Numbered from the stretch's first letter, positions 9,906-20,011 are shown. The stretch is 64,000 nucleotides of DNA from an uncultured Bacilli bacterium (GCA_934141145.1 CAKPCA010000004.1:1-64000), one strand, 5' to 3'. Translations and numbers: made by a program. The notes: a model not told the origin generated them from the letters alone.

Positions 9906-10592
9906 GAAGATATAATTCTACTTCTAACTGACATAAGTTTCAATCCATTAGAGGATAAAATTGAATTGTCTGGCGAAATACAGTCAGATGAAAAATATTT
10001 TTCTATAAATTTAAAAGGAACTAGCTCTAATTAAATGCCAAGATTTTCAAAGAAAAGAACATCAACTTCTTCATTATATAGAGGAATAAATCATCATAAA
10101 ATATGTGTTGTGTCTAGTATAGATGAAAAAGATAATTTATTATTAAAGATAACTGGACTTGGTAGATGTACTACTGAAATGTTAGAAAACATTTTAGGTA
10201 AAAAATTAAAGAATGCAAAATCTATAAATGTTGATAGTGCAAGTGCATATCAAGAATTTTGTTTAAAGCATAATTTGAAATTAAATGCAGTGCCATCTGG
10301 ATTTCATAGTAATGGACAAATTAATATTTCAGAAATAAATGGAGTCCATTCGCAGTTAGAAGTTTGATTAAGCAAATTTAGAGGTGTATCAACAAGATAT
10401 TTACAAGAATATTTAAACTGGTTTACATATATATTTATCATAAAAAAAAGATTCAATTTAAATAAATTAAAAACTGAATCTTATTCTAATATAATAATTG
10501 ATAACAATTATATTAATTCAAATAAAATATTTTCTATGGAAATGCCTATTGACTTAAATATTGTATATGCTGAATATGCCAATCAGTCATAA
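9900..10592 (+). pseudogene. IS1595-type (ISXO2-like) transposase remnant
   Basis: One reading frame runs through the whole stretch and is broken only by two in-frame stops, TAA at 10032 and TGA at 10365. Conceptual translation gives the family blocks ELSGEIQSDEKYF (first catalytic Asp), MPRFSKKR, NHHKICVVSSIDEKD, then NVDSASAYQEF (second Asp). The end is FHSNGQINISEINGVHSQLEV, stop, LSKFRGVSTRYLQEYLNWF. The TGA sits where relatives have Trp, so it is a point-mutated TGG. The N-terminal zinc-ribbon region is missing, and no terminal inverted repeats were recognised. Confidence 0.75.
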
Positions 10593-10677
10593 TATTTAAC
10601 ACAACCTTCTAAAAAAAATATTATTATAACATCCTGTGCAATATATAATAATATAAAACAATATATATTGCTATACT

Positions 10678-12459
10678 CTATTTTAAATTATTATCTTTTA
10701 AATATTCTCTTAAAGATTGCACTACTTCTTCTGGAAGTACTTTTTTTAATTCTTCATCACTAGCATTTTTTATACCTGTTAAATTTTTAAATTCTTTAAT
10801 TAATGCTTTTCTTCTTTTTTCACCTATTCCAGGAATATTATCTAGTACTGATGAAAGTGATCCTTTACTTCTTATTTCTTTATGATAACTAATTGCAAAT
10901 CTATGAACTTCTTCACTTATTTTTTCTAAGAAATGAAATAAATTACTATCTTTTTCTATTTCTATTTCTTTTTCATCTGAAACAAGTGCACATATTCTAT
11001 GTTTATCATTCTTTTGCAGACCATAAACCGGTATATCTAAGCATAAATTATCAAGTATTTCCTTACATGCATTTATTTGAATAAGTCCACCATCAACTAA
11101 TATTAAATCCGGTTTAATTAAATTATCATTAATAACTCTTGAGTATCTTCTTTCTATTACTTCTTGCATTAAATGATAATCATCTTTTGCGTCACCCTTT
11201 ATTTTATACTTTCTATAATCTTTTTTACTTGCTCTTCCATCTACAAATACAACCATACCACTTACAGTATAAGTACCAAATAAATGTGAGTTATCAAATG
11301 ATTCAATCCTATGAATAGTAAATCCTAACTTTTTACTTAATTCTTCATTTGCTTTTACACTTCTGTCTAAATCATTTTTAATTAAATCAAATTTTTCCAT
11401 TATCTTTATTTTAGCATTTTCTTCTGCCATATCTATTAAATGCTTTTTAGGTCCCTTACTTGGAGATAATACTTTTACACCTAGTGCATCTGATAAAAGA
11501 TCTAAATCTAAAAAATCTGGAACAAGAATTTCTTTTGGTAAATCATTATTTTCATAAAACGATAATATAAAGTTATTTAAACATTCTTCTTTTTCTTCAT
11601 TTTGTTCATAAATATAACTATTTCTTTCAACTAGCCTACCACTTCTAGAATGAAATACCTGCATAGATATATACCCCTTATATTCATAAGCATTAAATAT
11701 ATCTCTATTTACATTATCAGTTAAATCTATTTTTTGTTTTTCAAGTACTTTATCTATATAATCTAATAATTCTTTTATTTCTCCTGCCTTTTCAAAATTT
11801 AATTTTTCTGATGCATCATACATATCTTTTTTTAACTTAATTACTATATCATTATAATTACCATTTAAAAATGATGTTATTTCTTTTACCATTTCTTCAC
11901 ATTTTTCTTTATCTACATTTTTAGTACAATATCCAAGACACTCACCTATATGATAATATAAACATGGTTTATCAGGAAATGTTTTACATTTTCTAAGAGG
12001 ATATATTCTATTTAACATATTTACAATACTTCTTGCAGCATATGAACTAGGATATGGTCCAAATAATTTAACATTTTTTTTTACTCTTTTATGTCTTGGT
12101 CTTACAATATCAAGTTTTGGATATGGAATAGTTGTAAGCGCTATATATGGATATGATTTATCATCTCTAAAAATAATATTATATTTAGGATCATATTTCT
12201 TTATTAAATTAATTTCTAAAAGAAATGCCTCTTTTTCTGATTCTGTAACTATATACTCAAATGTTGATATATTTGAAACAAGTGCTTTTGTTTTACCTGT
12301 TTTTTCTCCTCTAAAATAACTACTTACTCTATTTTTAAGTATTTTTGCTTTACCTACATAAATAACCTTGCCTGTATTATCTTTCATAAGATAACATCCT
12401 GGTTTTCTAGGTAATAATGCAAGTTTACTTTGTATATGTTTTTTTGTATTTTCATCCAT
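10678..12459 (-). CDS. uvrC: UvrABC excinuclease subunit UvrC
   Basis: This 593-residue protein makes both incisions around DNA damage with UvrB. It has a GIY-YIG nuclease (GCYLMKDNTGKVIYVGKAK, about 17-35), a UVR UvrB-binding motif (about 195-230), and an RNase H-like C-terminal nuclease (SFDNSHLFGT and ILVDGG). It ends in a helix-hairpin-helix pair around NIPGIGEKRRKAL. The start chosen is the second Met, nine bases after AAGGA. The first ATG three codons earlier sits too close to that site. It is divergent from the YigZ-like gene. uvrA and uvrB are not in the window. Confidence 0.96.
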   Translation of the reverse strand: MDENTKKHIQSKLALLPRKPGCYLMKDNTGKVIYVGKAKILKNRVSSYFRGEKTGKTKALVSNISTFEYIVTESEKEAFLLEINLIKKYDPKYNIIFRDDKSYPYIALTTIPYPKLDIVRPRHKRVKKNVKLFGPYPSSYAARSIVNMLNRIYPLRKCKTFPDKPCLYYHIGECLGYCTKNVDKEKCEEMVKEITSFLNGNYNDIVIKLKKDMYDASEKLNFEKAGEIKELLDYIDKVLEKQKIDLTDNVNRDIFNAYEYKGYISMQVFHSRSGRLVERNSYIYEQNEEKEECLNNFILSFYENNDLPKEILVPDFLDLDLLSDALGVKVLSPSKGPKKHLIDMAEENAKIKIMEKFDLIKNDLDRSVKANEELSKKLGFTIHRIESFDNSHLFGTYTVSGMVVFVDGRASKKDYRKYKIKGDAKDDYHLMQEVIERRYSRVINDNLIKPDLILVDGGLIQINACKEILDNLCLDIPVYGLQKNDKHRICALVSDEKEIEIEKDSNLFHFLEKISEEVHRFAISYHKEIRSKGSLSSVLDNIPGIGEKRRKALIKEFKNLTGIKNASDEELKKVLPEEVVQSLREYLKDNNLK

Positions 12460-12530
12460 ATTAATCATTCCTTCTAAATTATTTTACCATATTTTTATAA
12501 ATTATAGTATAATTGTTTTAGGTGAAAAGA

Positions 12531-12911
12531 ATGTATATTATAGATAAAAATGCTGAAAATGAAATAGTTATTAAAAAATCAAGATTTATTACAAAACTAT
12601 ATTATATTGAAAACACAAATAAAGTTAATGATATTATTAATGAACTAAAAAAAGAATACAAAAAATGTACTCATATTTGTTACTCATATATTATAGGACC
12701 AAATGCTAAAGCAGTTGATGATGGTGAACCATCTGGTACAGCTGGTAAACCTATTTTAAATGTACTTCAAAAAAAAGATATGACTAATGTTTTATGTGTT
12801 GTTATTAGATATTTTGGTGGAATTAAACTTGGTGCTGGCGGTCTTGTTAGAGCATATACTAAAAGTGCATCTGAAGTAATTAAGTTAGTTAATTTAATAG
12901 AAAAAGATTAA
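12531..12911 (+). CDS. YigZ/IMPACT-family protein, N-terminal domain only
   Basis: This 126-residue protein contains the UPF0029/Impact domain, with KKSRFIT near residue 20, the signature DDGEPSGTAGKPIL near 65, and IRYFGGIKLGAGGLVRAY near 92. Full-length bacterial YigZ proteins are around 200 residues with a C-terminal DUF1949 domain that is absent here. The function in bacteria is unsettled; the eukaryotic relative IMPACT regulates Gcn2. The start is the ATG after AGGTGAAAAG. The upstream GTG belongs to that ribosome site. It overlaps the convergent holin gene by four bases. Confidence 0.85.
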   Translation: MYIIDKNAENEIVIKKSRFITKLYYIENTNKVNDIINELKKEYKKCTHICYSYIIGPNAKAVDDGEPSGTAGKPILNVLQKKDMTNVLCVVIRYFGGIKLGAGGLVRAYTKSASEVIKLVNLIEKD

Positions 12912-13150
12912 AAATCTTTTTCTATTTCTTTATTATAATTATAATTTGATAAACCAGTTATTGCACCTAGAAATGATGCAAATAATGATATAGTTCCTAC
13001 AATCATTGTTGGATCAAAGTTATATAGTTTACCAAGTCCAATAATCAATGTAATAGTAGGTGCTACACCTGTAAATAATATCCATTTAATCACATTATAT
13101 ACTTTATCTTTAAATTTAAAAGTTTTTAATGTTTCTACTATTGATTTCAT
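12908..13150 (-). CDS. Phage holin-like small membrane protein
   Basis: This 80-residue protein has two membrane segments (about 22-40 and 48-66) separated by GKLYNFDPTMIVG, and a charged tail NYNKEIEKDF. Size, topology and the ATG-proximal helix resemble the phi-LC3/phage_holin_1 type, which forms membrane holes that release endolysin. No endolysin or other phage gene is next to it, so it may be a domesticated remnant. A strong GAGGGAGAG ribosome site precedes it. Confidence 0.6.
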   Translation of the reverse strand: MKSIVETLKTFKFKDKVYNVIKWILFTGVAPTITLIIGLGKLYNFDPTMIVGTISLFASFLGAITGLSNYNYNKEIEKDF

Positions 13151-13271
13151 TTTTTCACTCTCCCTCTATTCTAATTTATTCTATATTTTATCTTGTTGAT
13201 TAAGAAAACAACCCTTTTTTATATTAATTAACAACAATATTTTAAATAATATTTTATATACCTAAATCACA

Positions 13272-13303
13272 AAAAAATGTCAATTTTACAATTGACATTT
13301 TTT
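13272..13303. terminator. Strong bidirectional-type terminator hairpin
   Basis: A 14-bp perfect stem (AAAAAATGTCAATT with its complement) has a TTAC loop, giving A and T tracts on both sides. It overlaps the stop codon of the minus-strand gene that ends at 13302. Confidence 0.75.
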
Positions 13304-13817
13304 AATACATACCATATATTTTGTTATATGATACATAATCACTAGCAGATATCATTTGACCTTTACAAATTTTTATAAAACTATTAATATCATATTCTTC
13401 TTGTTCAGATTTTTTTTGTTTTTTAAATAAATTATAGACTACTCTCGACACTGAAAAATTAATTTCTGGATTAATTTTAATAAATTCATTATAATTTTCA
13501 CCTATAACAAAATCTTTATCATATATATTTTTTGAATAATTTGCAACTTTTATAAAGGCATTAAAAATTATTTGCATTTCTTCTGAATCTTGCTTACCCA
13601 TTTTTTTTAATTTTTTTATTTTATCAAGCAAAATCAATATTGTATAATCCTTTGCACACTCAAATCCTCTTATAAAATCTATCCCTTTATTTAATTCAAA
13701 ATGCAAATCATTACTTATCTGTTTTACTAAATTTGGTATTTCTATATCATCAACTAAACTAGAATTAAATGAACAATTAATAATTTCTTCTAGAAAATCT
13801 TCTGATTCTTTTCTCAT
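13302..13817 (-). CDS. Hypothetical helical protein
   Basis: No family was recognised for this 171-residue protein. It is acidic at the N-terminus (RKESEDFLEEIINC), predicted mostly helical, without signal peptide or membrane helix. A Lys-rich stretch (LLDKIKKLKKMGKQ) lies at its centre. It has a strong AAAGGGGG ribosome site and its own terminator, which supports real expression as a single gene. Confidence 0.55.
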   Translation of the reverse strand: MRKESEDFLEEIINCSFNSSLVDDIEIPNLVKQISNDLHFELNKGIDFIRGFECAKDYTILILLDKIKKLKKMGKQDSEEMQIIFNAFIKVANYSKNIYDKDFVIGENYNEFIKINPEINFSVSRVVYNLFKKQKKSEQEEYDINSFIKICKGQMISASDYVSYNKIYGMY

Positions 13818-13903
13818 ATAATTTTTCCCCCTTTAAATATACAATCATATTAACATATTTAATTGAATAAGTCAATTTTTAAATAACTTTATGTAGATAC
13901 TTT

Positions 13904-14827
13904 TTACTCTTTTATATATTGTTTCATAAAATAATCTTTATCTAAATCGTCATCAAATATAATATCTGAAAAAATAATTGCGTCATCTAAATTTATATTT
14001 CTATACATTTCTAATGATGTTCTTTTATTTTTTAAATCTTCTATTCTATAATCTAAATACTCAATATCTATATCTTTCTTTGCTGATAATAGTAATCTAC
14101 AGAATAAATTTATCTCATTTTGCACTACTATAGGATCTATTGTTCCATTGCACATTCTAAATTCTATTGTATTAGTTGATCCTATACCATGTGGTATATT
14201 TTGAAAATTTATTCCTCTTTCTTTTGCTTTAATTACATTATTTATGTCATTTATTAATTCATAAAAATCATTACCATCATCATTTTTTAAAATATCAATT
14301 AATATATTTCTAGAATCCTTTGCATAAGTTTTAAGTGCTTCTCTTTCTCTTAATCCGTTATATCCAAATTTATATATTACATGCTCAAATACTATGTATA
14401 ATTTTAAAAATTTAACCAATACGTCATAATCATTATTAAATACATCTTTTGATACATGACAATGTAATCCTACTCTGTCATCAACTGTTGCATGATACTT
14501 TCTTAATGCATTACATACCTTTTTTATTTCTTTATATGAATTTGGTGTATTAGTAAAAACAGGAGTAGTTACTTCACCACCATATATTACCCCTTTTTTT
14601 GAGTAAGAAAAATTACCATCAATATGAAAATGCCATTTTTCATAGTTTACATAATCAAGATTCTCTTCTAAACGATTAAGTATTCTTAAAATTTTATTAT
14701 TTGGTGCATTACAATACTCCATTTCTACACCAAACGTTAAATCATCTTTAAAATTTAATTTTTCTCTATACTCAAATTTTAATTTTTTTAAATACTCAAC
14801 ATATTGTTCTTTCTCTAGTAAATTCAT
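13904..14827 (-). CDS. Putative amidoligase (glutamine-synthetase-like COOH-NH2 ligase)
   Basis: This 307-residue protein shows the landmarks of the amidoligase family. FGVEMEYCN lies near residue 28, GGEVTTPVF near 84, VGLHCHVSKD near 118, and STNTIEFRMCNGT near 222. These hold the acidic and His residues for ATP and metal binding in the glutamine-synthetase fold. Family members are predicted to join amino groups to carboxylates in peptides or cell-wall parts. No peptide precursor or partner gene such as a gamma-glutamylcyclotransferase sits next to it, so the substrate is unknown. The ribosome site is AAAGGGG. Confidence 0.8.
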   Translation of the reverse strand: MNLLEKEQYVEYLKKLKFEYREKLNFKDDLTFGVEMEYCNAPNNKILRILNRLEENLDYVNYEKWHFHIDGNFSYSKKGVIYGGEVTTPVFTNTPNSYKEIKKVCNALRKYHATVDDRVGLHCHVSKDVFNNDYDVLVKFLKLYIVFEHVIYKFGYNGLREREALKTYAKDSRNILIDILKNDDGNDFYELINDINNVIKAKERGINFQNIPHGIGSTNTIEFRMCNGTIDPIVVQNEINLFCRLLLSAKKDIDIEYLDYRIEDLKNKRTSLEMYRNINLDDAIIFSDIIFDDDLDKDYFMKQYIKE

Positions 14828-14884
14828 AGTAATCCCCTTTAATTAGTGCAAGTATATTACCATAAATATAAAAAATATGCAAAT

Positions 14885-14912
14885 AAAAAGGATTTTTCTA
14901 AAATCCCTTTTA
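14885..14912 (-). terminator. Terminator after the prepilin-like gene
   Basis: The hairpin pairs AAAGGATTTT with AAAATCCCTTT, with one mismatch. It overlaps the stop codon of the gene ending at 14910. Confidence 0.55.
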
Positions 14913-17060
14913 TTGAATAATATAACTAAATCCGTATAAGAATGTATTCCCCGCATACACATGTGTTGCATATTCACCTGAAACATTTCCGTGATTTGAT
15001 TTAGAAAATCTAATATATTGATATGTCCCTTGTGCATCTGTATATGTCGAAGGTGAATACCATTGTATATCATCCTGACCATTTGCAATTGACCATGTTG
15101 GGAAACTAGTTACATCATTTCTTCCAAATACTGTAACCTGAATATCACCATTTGGCCATTGAATTAATGTATAAACAACTCCTATTACTGGTTTTGATTG
15201 AAGTGTTTTACTATAATAATCTACTAATAAACCGGAAGCATTATTAAATATTGCATTTGATGCAGCAGTAGAAAATGTACAATTTTTTGTTATAGTATAA
15301 CTATTATTTATATTATATACATTTGCAAAACCTCCAGCATAAGTTATAGATATATTCATATTCATTAATGCGGCTTGATTTGAATTTGTTCCTGCTTTAC
15401 TATTATTAACAAAACCATATGCTGTAGACTCAATATTTCCACCAGTTGCATAGACTGTACCATTTGTATCATTATATAATGCGGTACCTGTTGATCCTGC
15501 TAATGTTTGTTTTATAGTTCCACCAGTCATAGTTATCTTTCCTGTATTTTTAACAGTCCATCCTGCTGGGGAGATAATTGTTCCTCCTTTTATATTTAAT
15601 ACACCCAAATTATTTATAGCTCTTACAGAAGTGCTGGTACTAGTTGTTTGTATTGTTCCACTTTGTAGTGATAGTGTACCTTTATTATAAATTACATTAT
15701 TAGATGAATTTATTATAGTACCATTTCGTATTGTTATGTTTGATGAAGAATTATTATTACTTATACTTCCAGTTAATGTTTTTTTATTTAAATTAAATAC
15801 TAAATTATTAACTAGATTAGATACAGAAATATTTGCCGTTACATTAGTTAATAAAGTTATTGTTGTTGTAGAAGCATTATTAAATGCTGATTGTAAATCT
15901 GTATAATATGTTGTTACACCACCTGTTACATTTTTTGCAACATATTGTGTCCAATGGGCATATAACGTATGATTACTAAATGTAGTTACTATTGTATTAG
16001 TACTTATAAGATTTCCACCACTAGCACTTGTATACCAACCATCAAATCTATATCCTGATTTTGTAGGTACTGGTAAAGTTCCATATTCTTCATTATATGT
16101 TATAGTTTTATTATTTGTAGCTGTACTACCACCATTTGCATTAAATGTTACCAAAAATTTTGCTTTATTTATAATTATATCTTTACTACCATTTACTGTT
16201 TTATAGCCTTCTTTTGTTACCTCATAATATATTGTATACGTTCCTGGATTTATATATTTAGGACTTTCTGTAAGATTATATTCTCCTAAACTTGTACCAT
16301 ATTTTATAGTTGCTCCACTTGATATTACTGTTATTCCGTGTTCTTTTCCATCATAAGTTCCTTCATATCCTTCTGCGGTAATGCTTAATAAACCATTAGA
16401 TGTTATTACTTCATATGCAGCTTTAGCTTCATTATATTCTTCATTTGCTTCTGATTTTATTGTTAAAGTGGTATTGCCTTCTTTTTTACCAGATACTATT
16501 TTTACTATATTATTATCTATCGAACATGTAGCAATTTTTGCATCATTTGTTGAGCAGCTTAACTTACCATTACTCTTATTTTCAATTATGTCAACGGTAC
16601 CTGTTTCTGGATAGGTATATTTACCATAATAACTAGATAATTTCACTCTACCATTTTTTTTAAATTCAGATTCTGTACAATTTTTTATAGCAGTCATACT
16701 ATTTTCATCATATTTTACATGATAATCATTTATACAAAGATCCGCACTTATTACTTTTTTATTTTTTATAGTTACTTTCCCTAAAGTTGGTAAAGTTCCT
16801 TTTATCTTTATCTTAGAAGATATTTTTGAAACATTTATATCTTCTCCATCTTCTATTAAGGAATAATCAGAATTATCGACATCATTTAGTGAATTTTCAT
16901 AATTTATTGATCTAATATAACCATATGCACTATCTATTGAAGCTTGTTTCTGCGAATTTTCTATTACATTTAATATCTTGGGTACAGTTATAACAAGTAT
17001 TGTAGATATTATTACTATTACTGCTAAAAGTTCTATTAATGTAAACCCTTTTTTCTTCAT
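14910..17060 (-). CDS. Giant prepilin-like adhesin with InlB repeat, beta-helix and GBS Bsp-like domain
   Basis: This 716-residue protein begins MKKKGFTLIELLAVIVII, a class III prepilin signal and N-terminal helix cut and methylated by PilD-type peptidases. A pilin-like head (to about 135) is followed by a Big-type region and an InlB B-repeat (about 300-368, GGSTATNN to LYAHW). A parallel beta-helix with GTI/GGTI rungs spans about 375-580. The C-terminal segment near 645-715 (IANGQDDIQWY, NHGNVSGEYATHVY) matches the GBS Bsp-like repeat of Gram-positive surface proteins. This is much larger than ordinary pilins of 120-200 residues. Assembly genes are not in the window. Confidence 0.8.
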   Translation of the reverse strand: MKKKGFTLIELLAVIVIISTILVITVPKILNVIENSQKQASIDSAYGYIRSINYENSLNDVDNSDYSLIEDGEDINVSKISSKIKIKGTLPTLGKVTIKNKKVISADLCINDYHVKYDENSMTAIKNCTESEFKKNGRVKLSSYYGKYTYPETGTVDIIENKSNGKLSCSTNDAKIATCSIDNNIVKIVSGKKEGNTTLTIKSEANEEYNEAKAAYEVITSNGLLSITAEGYEGTYDGKEHGITVISSGATIKYGTSLGEYNLTESPKYINPGTYTIYYEVTKEGYKTVNGSKDIIINKAKFLVTFNANGGSTATNNKTITYNEEYGTLPVPTKSGYRFDGWYTSASGGNLISTNTIVTTFSNHTLYAHWTQYVAKNVTGGVTTYYTDLQSAFNNASTTTITLLTNVTANISVSNLVNNLVFNLNKKTLTGSISNNNSSSNITIRNGTIINSSNNVIYNKGTLSLQSGTIQTTSTSTSVRAINNLGVLNIKGGTIISPAGWTVKNTGKITMTGGTIKQTLAGSTGTALYNDTNGTVYATGGNIESTAYGFVNNSKAGTNSNQAALMNMNISITYAGGFANVYNINNSYTITKNCTFSTAASNAIFNNASGLLVDYYSKTLQSKPVIGVVYTLIQWPNGDIQVTVFGRNDVTSFPTWSIANGQDDIQWYSPSTYTDAQGTYQYIRFSKSNHGNVSGEYATHVYAGNTFLYGFSYIIQ

Positions 17061-17068
17061 ATTTTCTC

Positions 17069-20011
17069 CTATTTTAATTCTTCTAATTTAACACTTACTA
17101 GTTTTGATACACCAGACTCTTGCATAGTTATACCATAAAGTACATCGGCATATTCCATAGTCTTCTTTTTATGAGTAATTATTATAAACTGAGTATCGCC
17201 TCTAAATTCTAGTAAAAATTTACCAAAATTATCTACGTTAACTTCATCAAGTGCGGCTTCAACCTCATCTAGTATACAAAATGGTACTGGTCTTGTTTTT
17301 AATATTGCAAATAGTAATGCAATTGCAGTTAATGTTTTTTCACCACCTGATAGTAATGAAATATGTTGTAATTTCTTTCCTGGTGGAAGCGCTACTATAT
17401 CTATACCTGTTTCAAGCATATCATTTGGATTTGTTAATCTAAGTTCTGCATTACCACCACCAAATAATTTTTTAAATATTTCTGAAAATTCTATTTTTAC
17501 TTTATTAAATGTTTCTTCAAATCTTTCTTTCATTACTTCATCCATTTCATTAATAATTTCAAGAAGTACATTTTCTGCGGAAATTAAATCTTCTTTTTGT
17601 TTAGACAAAAATTCATATCGTTCATTTAGTCTATCATATTCTTCTATTGATCCTAAATTTACATTACCAAGTGACTTGATTTCATTTTTTAACTTACTTA
17701 CAATTGTTCGAATAGTTTCTTCATCATCATCTAATACATAATTTTCTTTTGCTTTTTCATATGTAATTGAATAATCTTCAGATAATATATTTAATAAATT
17801 ATCAAGTTTTACATCTAATCTACTTATTTTTATTTCATGTTCTTTTAATTCAGCTTGTAATTTATTAAATTCACTATTATTATTCTTAACTAATGATTCA
17901 TTATTAACTAAATCATCTTTTTCATTTTCTAATTTTTTTCTAACTTTTTCTATATCTAATATTAAATTATCTTTTTCTTTTACTGCTTCATAGTATTCTT
18001 CTAAAATCTTATCTTCTTCTGTATTAATTACATTATTAACTACATTTTCATTATTACTTAATTCAAGTTCAAATGAAGCTTTTGTAAGATTTAATTCTTC
18101 TTTTTTATTTTTCTTTTCTTTTATAAGTTCACTTTTAGTTTGTATTTCTATTAAAATACTCTTTTTCTTATCATCAAGGTTACTATATTTTTCATCTATT
18201 TCATTAAGTACATTCTCTATTTCATTAATATCATTTTGTACTTTATCTATTTCTTTTATAACATTTTCTAATTCATATTTGTCGCTTATAATAGAACTTT
18301 TTTTAAGAGCTCCACCTGTTATAGAACCTCCAACATTAACTATTTCACCAGTAATTGTTACTACTTTACACCTATTATTAATTACTTTAGATACTTTATT
18401 TGCACTATCTATATTATCACAAACTATTATATTTCCTAGTAAATATAACATAATATCTTTATATTTAAGATCAAATTTAATTAAATTTGAAGCTATATCA
18501 ATAAATCCGTCCACACTTTTTGCTTTATTATAAGTCTCACTATCCATACTTCTAGGTTTAATTACATTGATTGGTAAAAAAGTTGCTCTTCCAAGATTAT
18601 TTTCTTTTAAATATCTAATAGCGTCTTTTGCGGCTTGTTCATTATCACATACTATATGAGAAGATGCGTTTAAAAGTGCCATATCTATTGCGGTAGAATA
18701 TTTTTCTTCTGTCTCAAATAAGTTCCCAATAACATCATGAATACCAATTAAAACTGGATTATTTAATACATTTTTTACACCATATGGTAAGTTAGAATTA
18801 TTTTCTATTGAATTAATTAATACTTCTTTTTTATGTGTTAACTCTGCTTTGTTTCTTACCTTTAAATTAAGTTTCTTTAAATTATCTTCTTTTTCTATGC
18901 TAATTTTTTCTATTTTTTCATTTATATCTTGAAGCTTTTGTGAAATTACTAAACCAGTTGCATTTTCTTCATTTATTTCTTTTTCTAATACTTCAAGTTT
19001 TGTAGATACATCTAATAATTGTTCTTTTAAGTTTATTATATTGTCATGAAGCTTAACATCATCTGAGTTATATTTACTTCTTTCTTTTATTAAATCCTTT
19101 TCTCCAGATAATCTTTCTACTTTTGAAGATACTTCAATAAGTTCTTGTTGCTTTTTATATAATTCATTATTTAAATTATTAATATTATTTTTTAAACTTT
19201 CTATTAATGCTTGTTCTTTTGAGGAAGTAGATAACATTTTTGCAATAGAATCAGTAAGTATCTCAACTCTTTCTTTACTATATTTATAATCATAATTATA
19301 ATTTTCAATATCATGTGCGACTAACGCAATTTCTTTATTTTTTAGTTCTTCTTTTTTTGATAAATATATTTTAGCATCTTCACTTTGTTTCTTTAAAGGT
19401 TCTATACTAGTACTTAATTCATCAATAATATCATTAATTCTTGTCATATTATCATGTGTTTTTGATAATTTTCTAAGTGCTTCATCTTTTCTTTTTTTAT
19501 ACTTTAAAACTCCAGCGGCTTCTTCAAATATTCCTCTTCTATCTTCTGGTTTACCTGATAATATATTACCAACATCACCTTGACTGATTATATTAAACGA
19601 TTCTTTGCTTGCTCCTGTATCCATAAATAAATCTAATATATCTTTAAGTCTTGATTTTTCATTATTTATTGAATATTCATTTTCGCCTGATTTATAAATA
19701 GTTCTTTTTATTGCAACTTCATCAAAGTCTATATTTAAATATCTATCAGTATTATCAAAAACAAGTGTAACAGATGCAAAATTAGCCCCTTTTCTACTCT
19801 TACTTCCAGAAAATATAACATCACTCATAGCGCCTTCACCACGAAGTTGTTTTACTGATTGTTCTCCAAGTACCCATCTTACAGCATCTACTACATTACT
19901 TTTACCAGATCCATTAGGACCTACTATACCTGATATACCATTATTAAATTCTATATTAATTTTTTCAGCAAATGATTTAAAACCAACTGCCTTTATTTCC
20001 TTTAAATACAT
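17069..20011 (-). CDS. smc: Chromosome segregation protein SMC, short-armed
   Basis: This 980-residue SMC ATPase organises the chromosome with ScpA and ScpB. Walker A GPNGSGKSNVVDAVRW lies near residue 32, the Q-loop/head runs to about 165, and the hinge spans about 400-560 (GIHDVIGNLF to GGSITGG). The ABC signature LLSGGEKTLTA is near 885, and Walker B PFCILDEVEAALDEVN near 910. Typical bacterial SMCs are near 1180 residues, and the missing length is in both coiled-coil arms. It lies between the prepilin-like gene and rnc; the rnc-smc neighbourhood is conserved in Firmicutes. Confidence 0.96.
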   Translation of the reverse strand: MYLKEIKAVGFKSFAEKINIEFNNGISGIVGPNGSGKSNVVDAVRWVLGEQSVKQLRGEGAMSDVIFSGSKSRKGANFASVTLVFDNTDRYLNIDFDEVAIKRTIYKSGENEYSINNEKSRLKDILDLFMDTGASKESFNIISQGDVGNILSGKPEDRRGIFEEAAGVLKYKKRKDEALRKLSKTHDNMTRINDIIDELSTSIEPLKKQSEDAKIYLSKKEELKNKEIALVAHDIENYNYDYKYSKERVEILTDSIAKMLSTSSKEQALIESLKNNINNLNNELYKKQQELIEVSSKVERLSGEKDLIKERSKYNSDDVKLHDNIINLKEQLLDVSTKLEVLEKEINEENATGLVISQKLQDINEKIEKISIEKEDNLKKLNLKVRNKAELTHKKEVLINSIENNSNLPYGVKNVLNNPVLIGIHDVIGNLFETEEKYSTAIDMALLNASSHIVCDNEQAAKDAIRYLKENNLGRATFLPINVIKPRSMDSETYNKAKSVDGFIDIASNLIKFDLKYKDIMLYLLGNIIVCDNIDSANKVSKVINNRCKVVTITGEIVNVGGSITGGALKKSSIISDKYELENVIKEIDKVQNDINEIENVLNEIDEKYSNLDDKKKSILIEIQTKSELIKEKKNKKEELNLTKASFELELSNNENVVNNVINTEEDKILEEYYEAVKEKDNLILDIEKVRKKLENEKDDLVNNESLVKNNNSEFNKLQAELKEHEIKISRLDVKLDNLLNILSEDYSITYEKAKENYVLDDDEETIRTIVSKLKNEIKSLGNVNLGSIEEYDRLNERYEFLSKQKEDLISAENVLLEIINEMDEVMKERFEETFNKVKIEFSEIFKKLFGGGNAELRLTNPNDMLETGIDIVALPPGKKLQHISLLSGGEKTLTAIALLFAILKTRPVPFCILDEVEAALDEVNVDNFGKFLLEFRGDTQFIIITHKKKTMEYADVLYGITMQESGVSKLVSVKLEELK

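Noticed and set aside
10365..10367. TGA at a Trp position, suggesting the Mollicutes genetic code
   Set aside because: Trp is written TGG in intact genes, TGA ends the recombinase, and the transposase also has an in-frame TAA, so it is simply a pseudogene.
12908..13150. A prophage around the holin-like gene
   Set aside because: Neighbours are yigZ-like, uvrC and a hypothetical gene; no lysin, capsid, tail or integrase is present.
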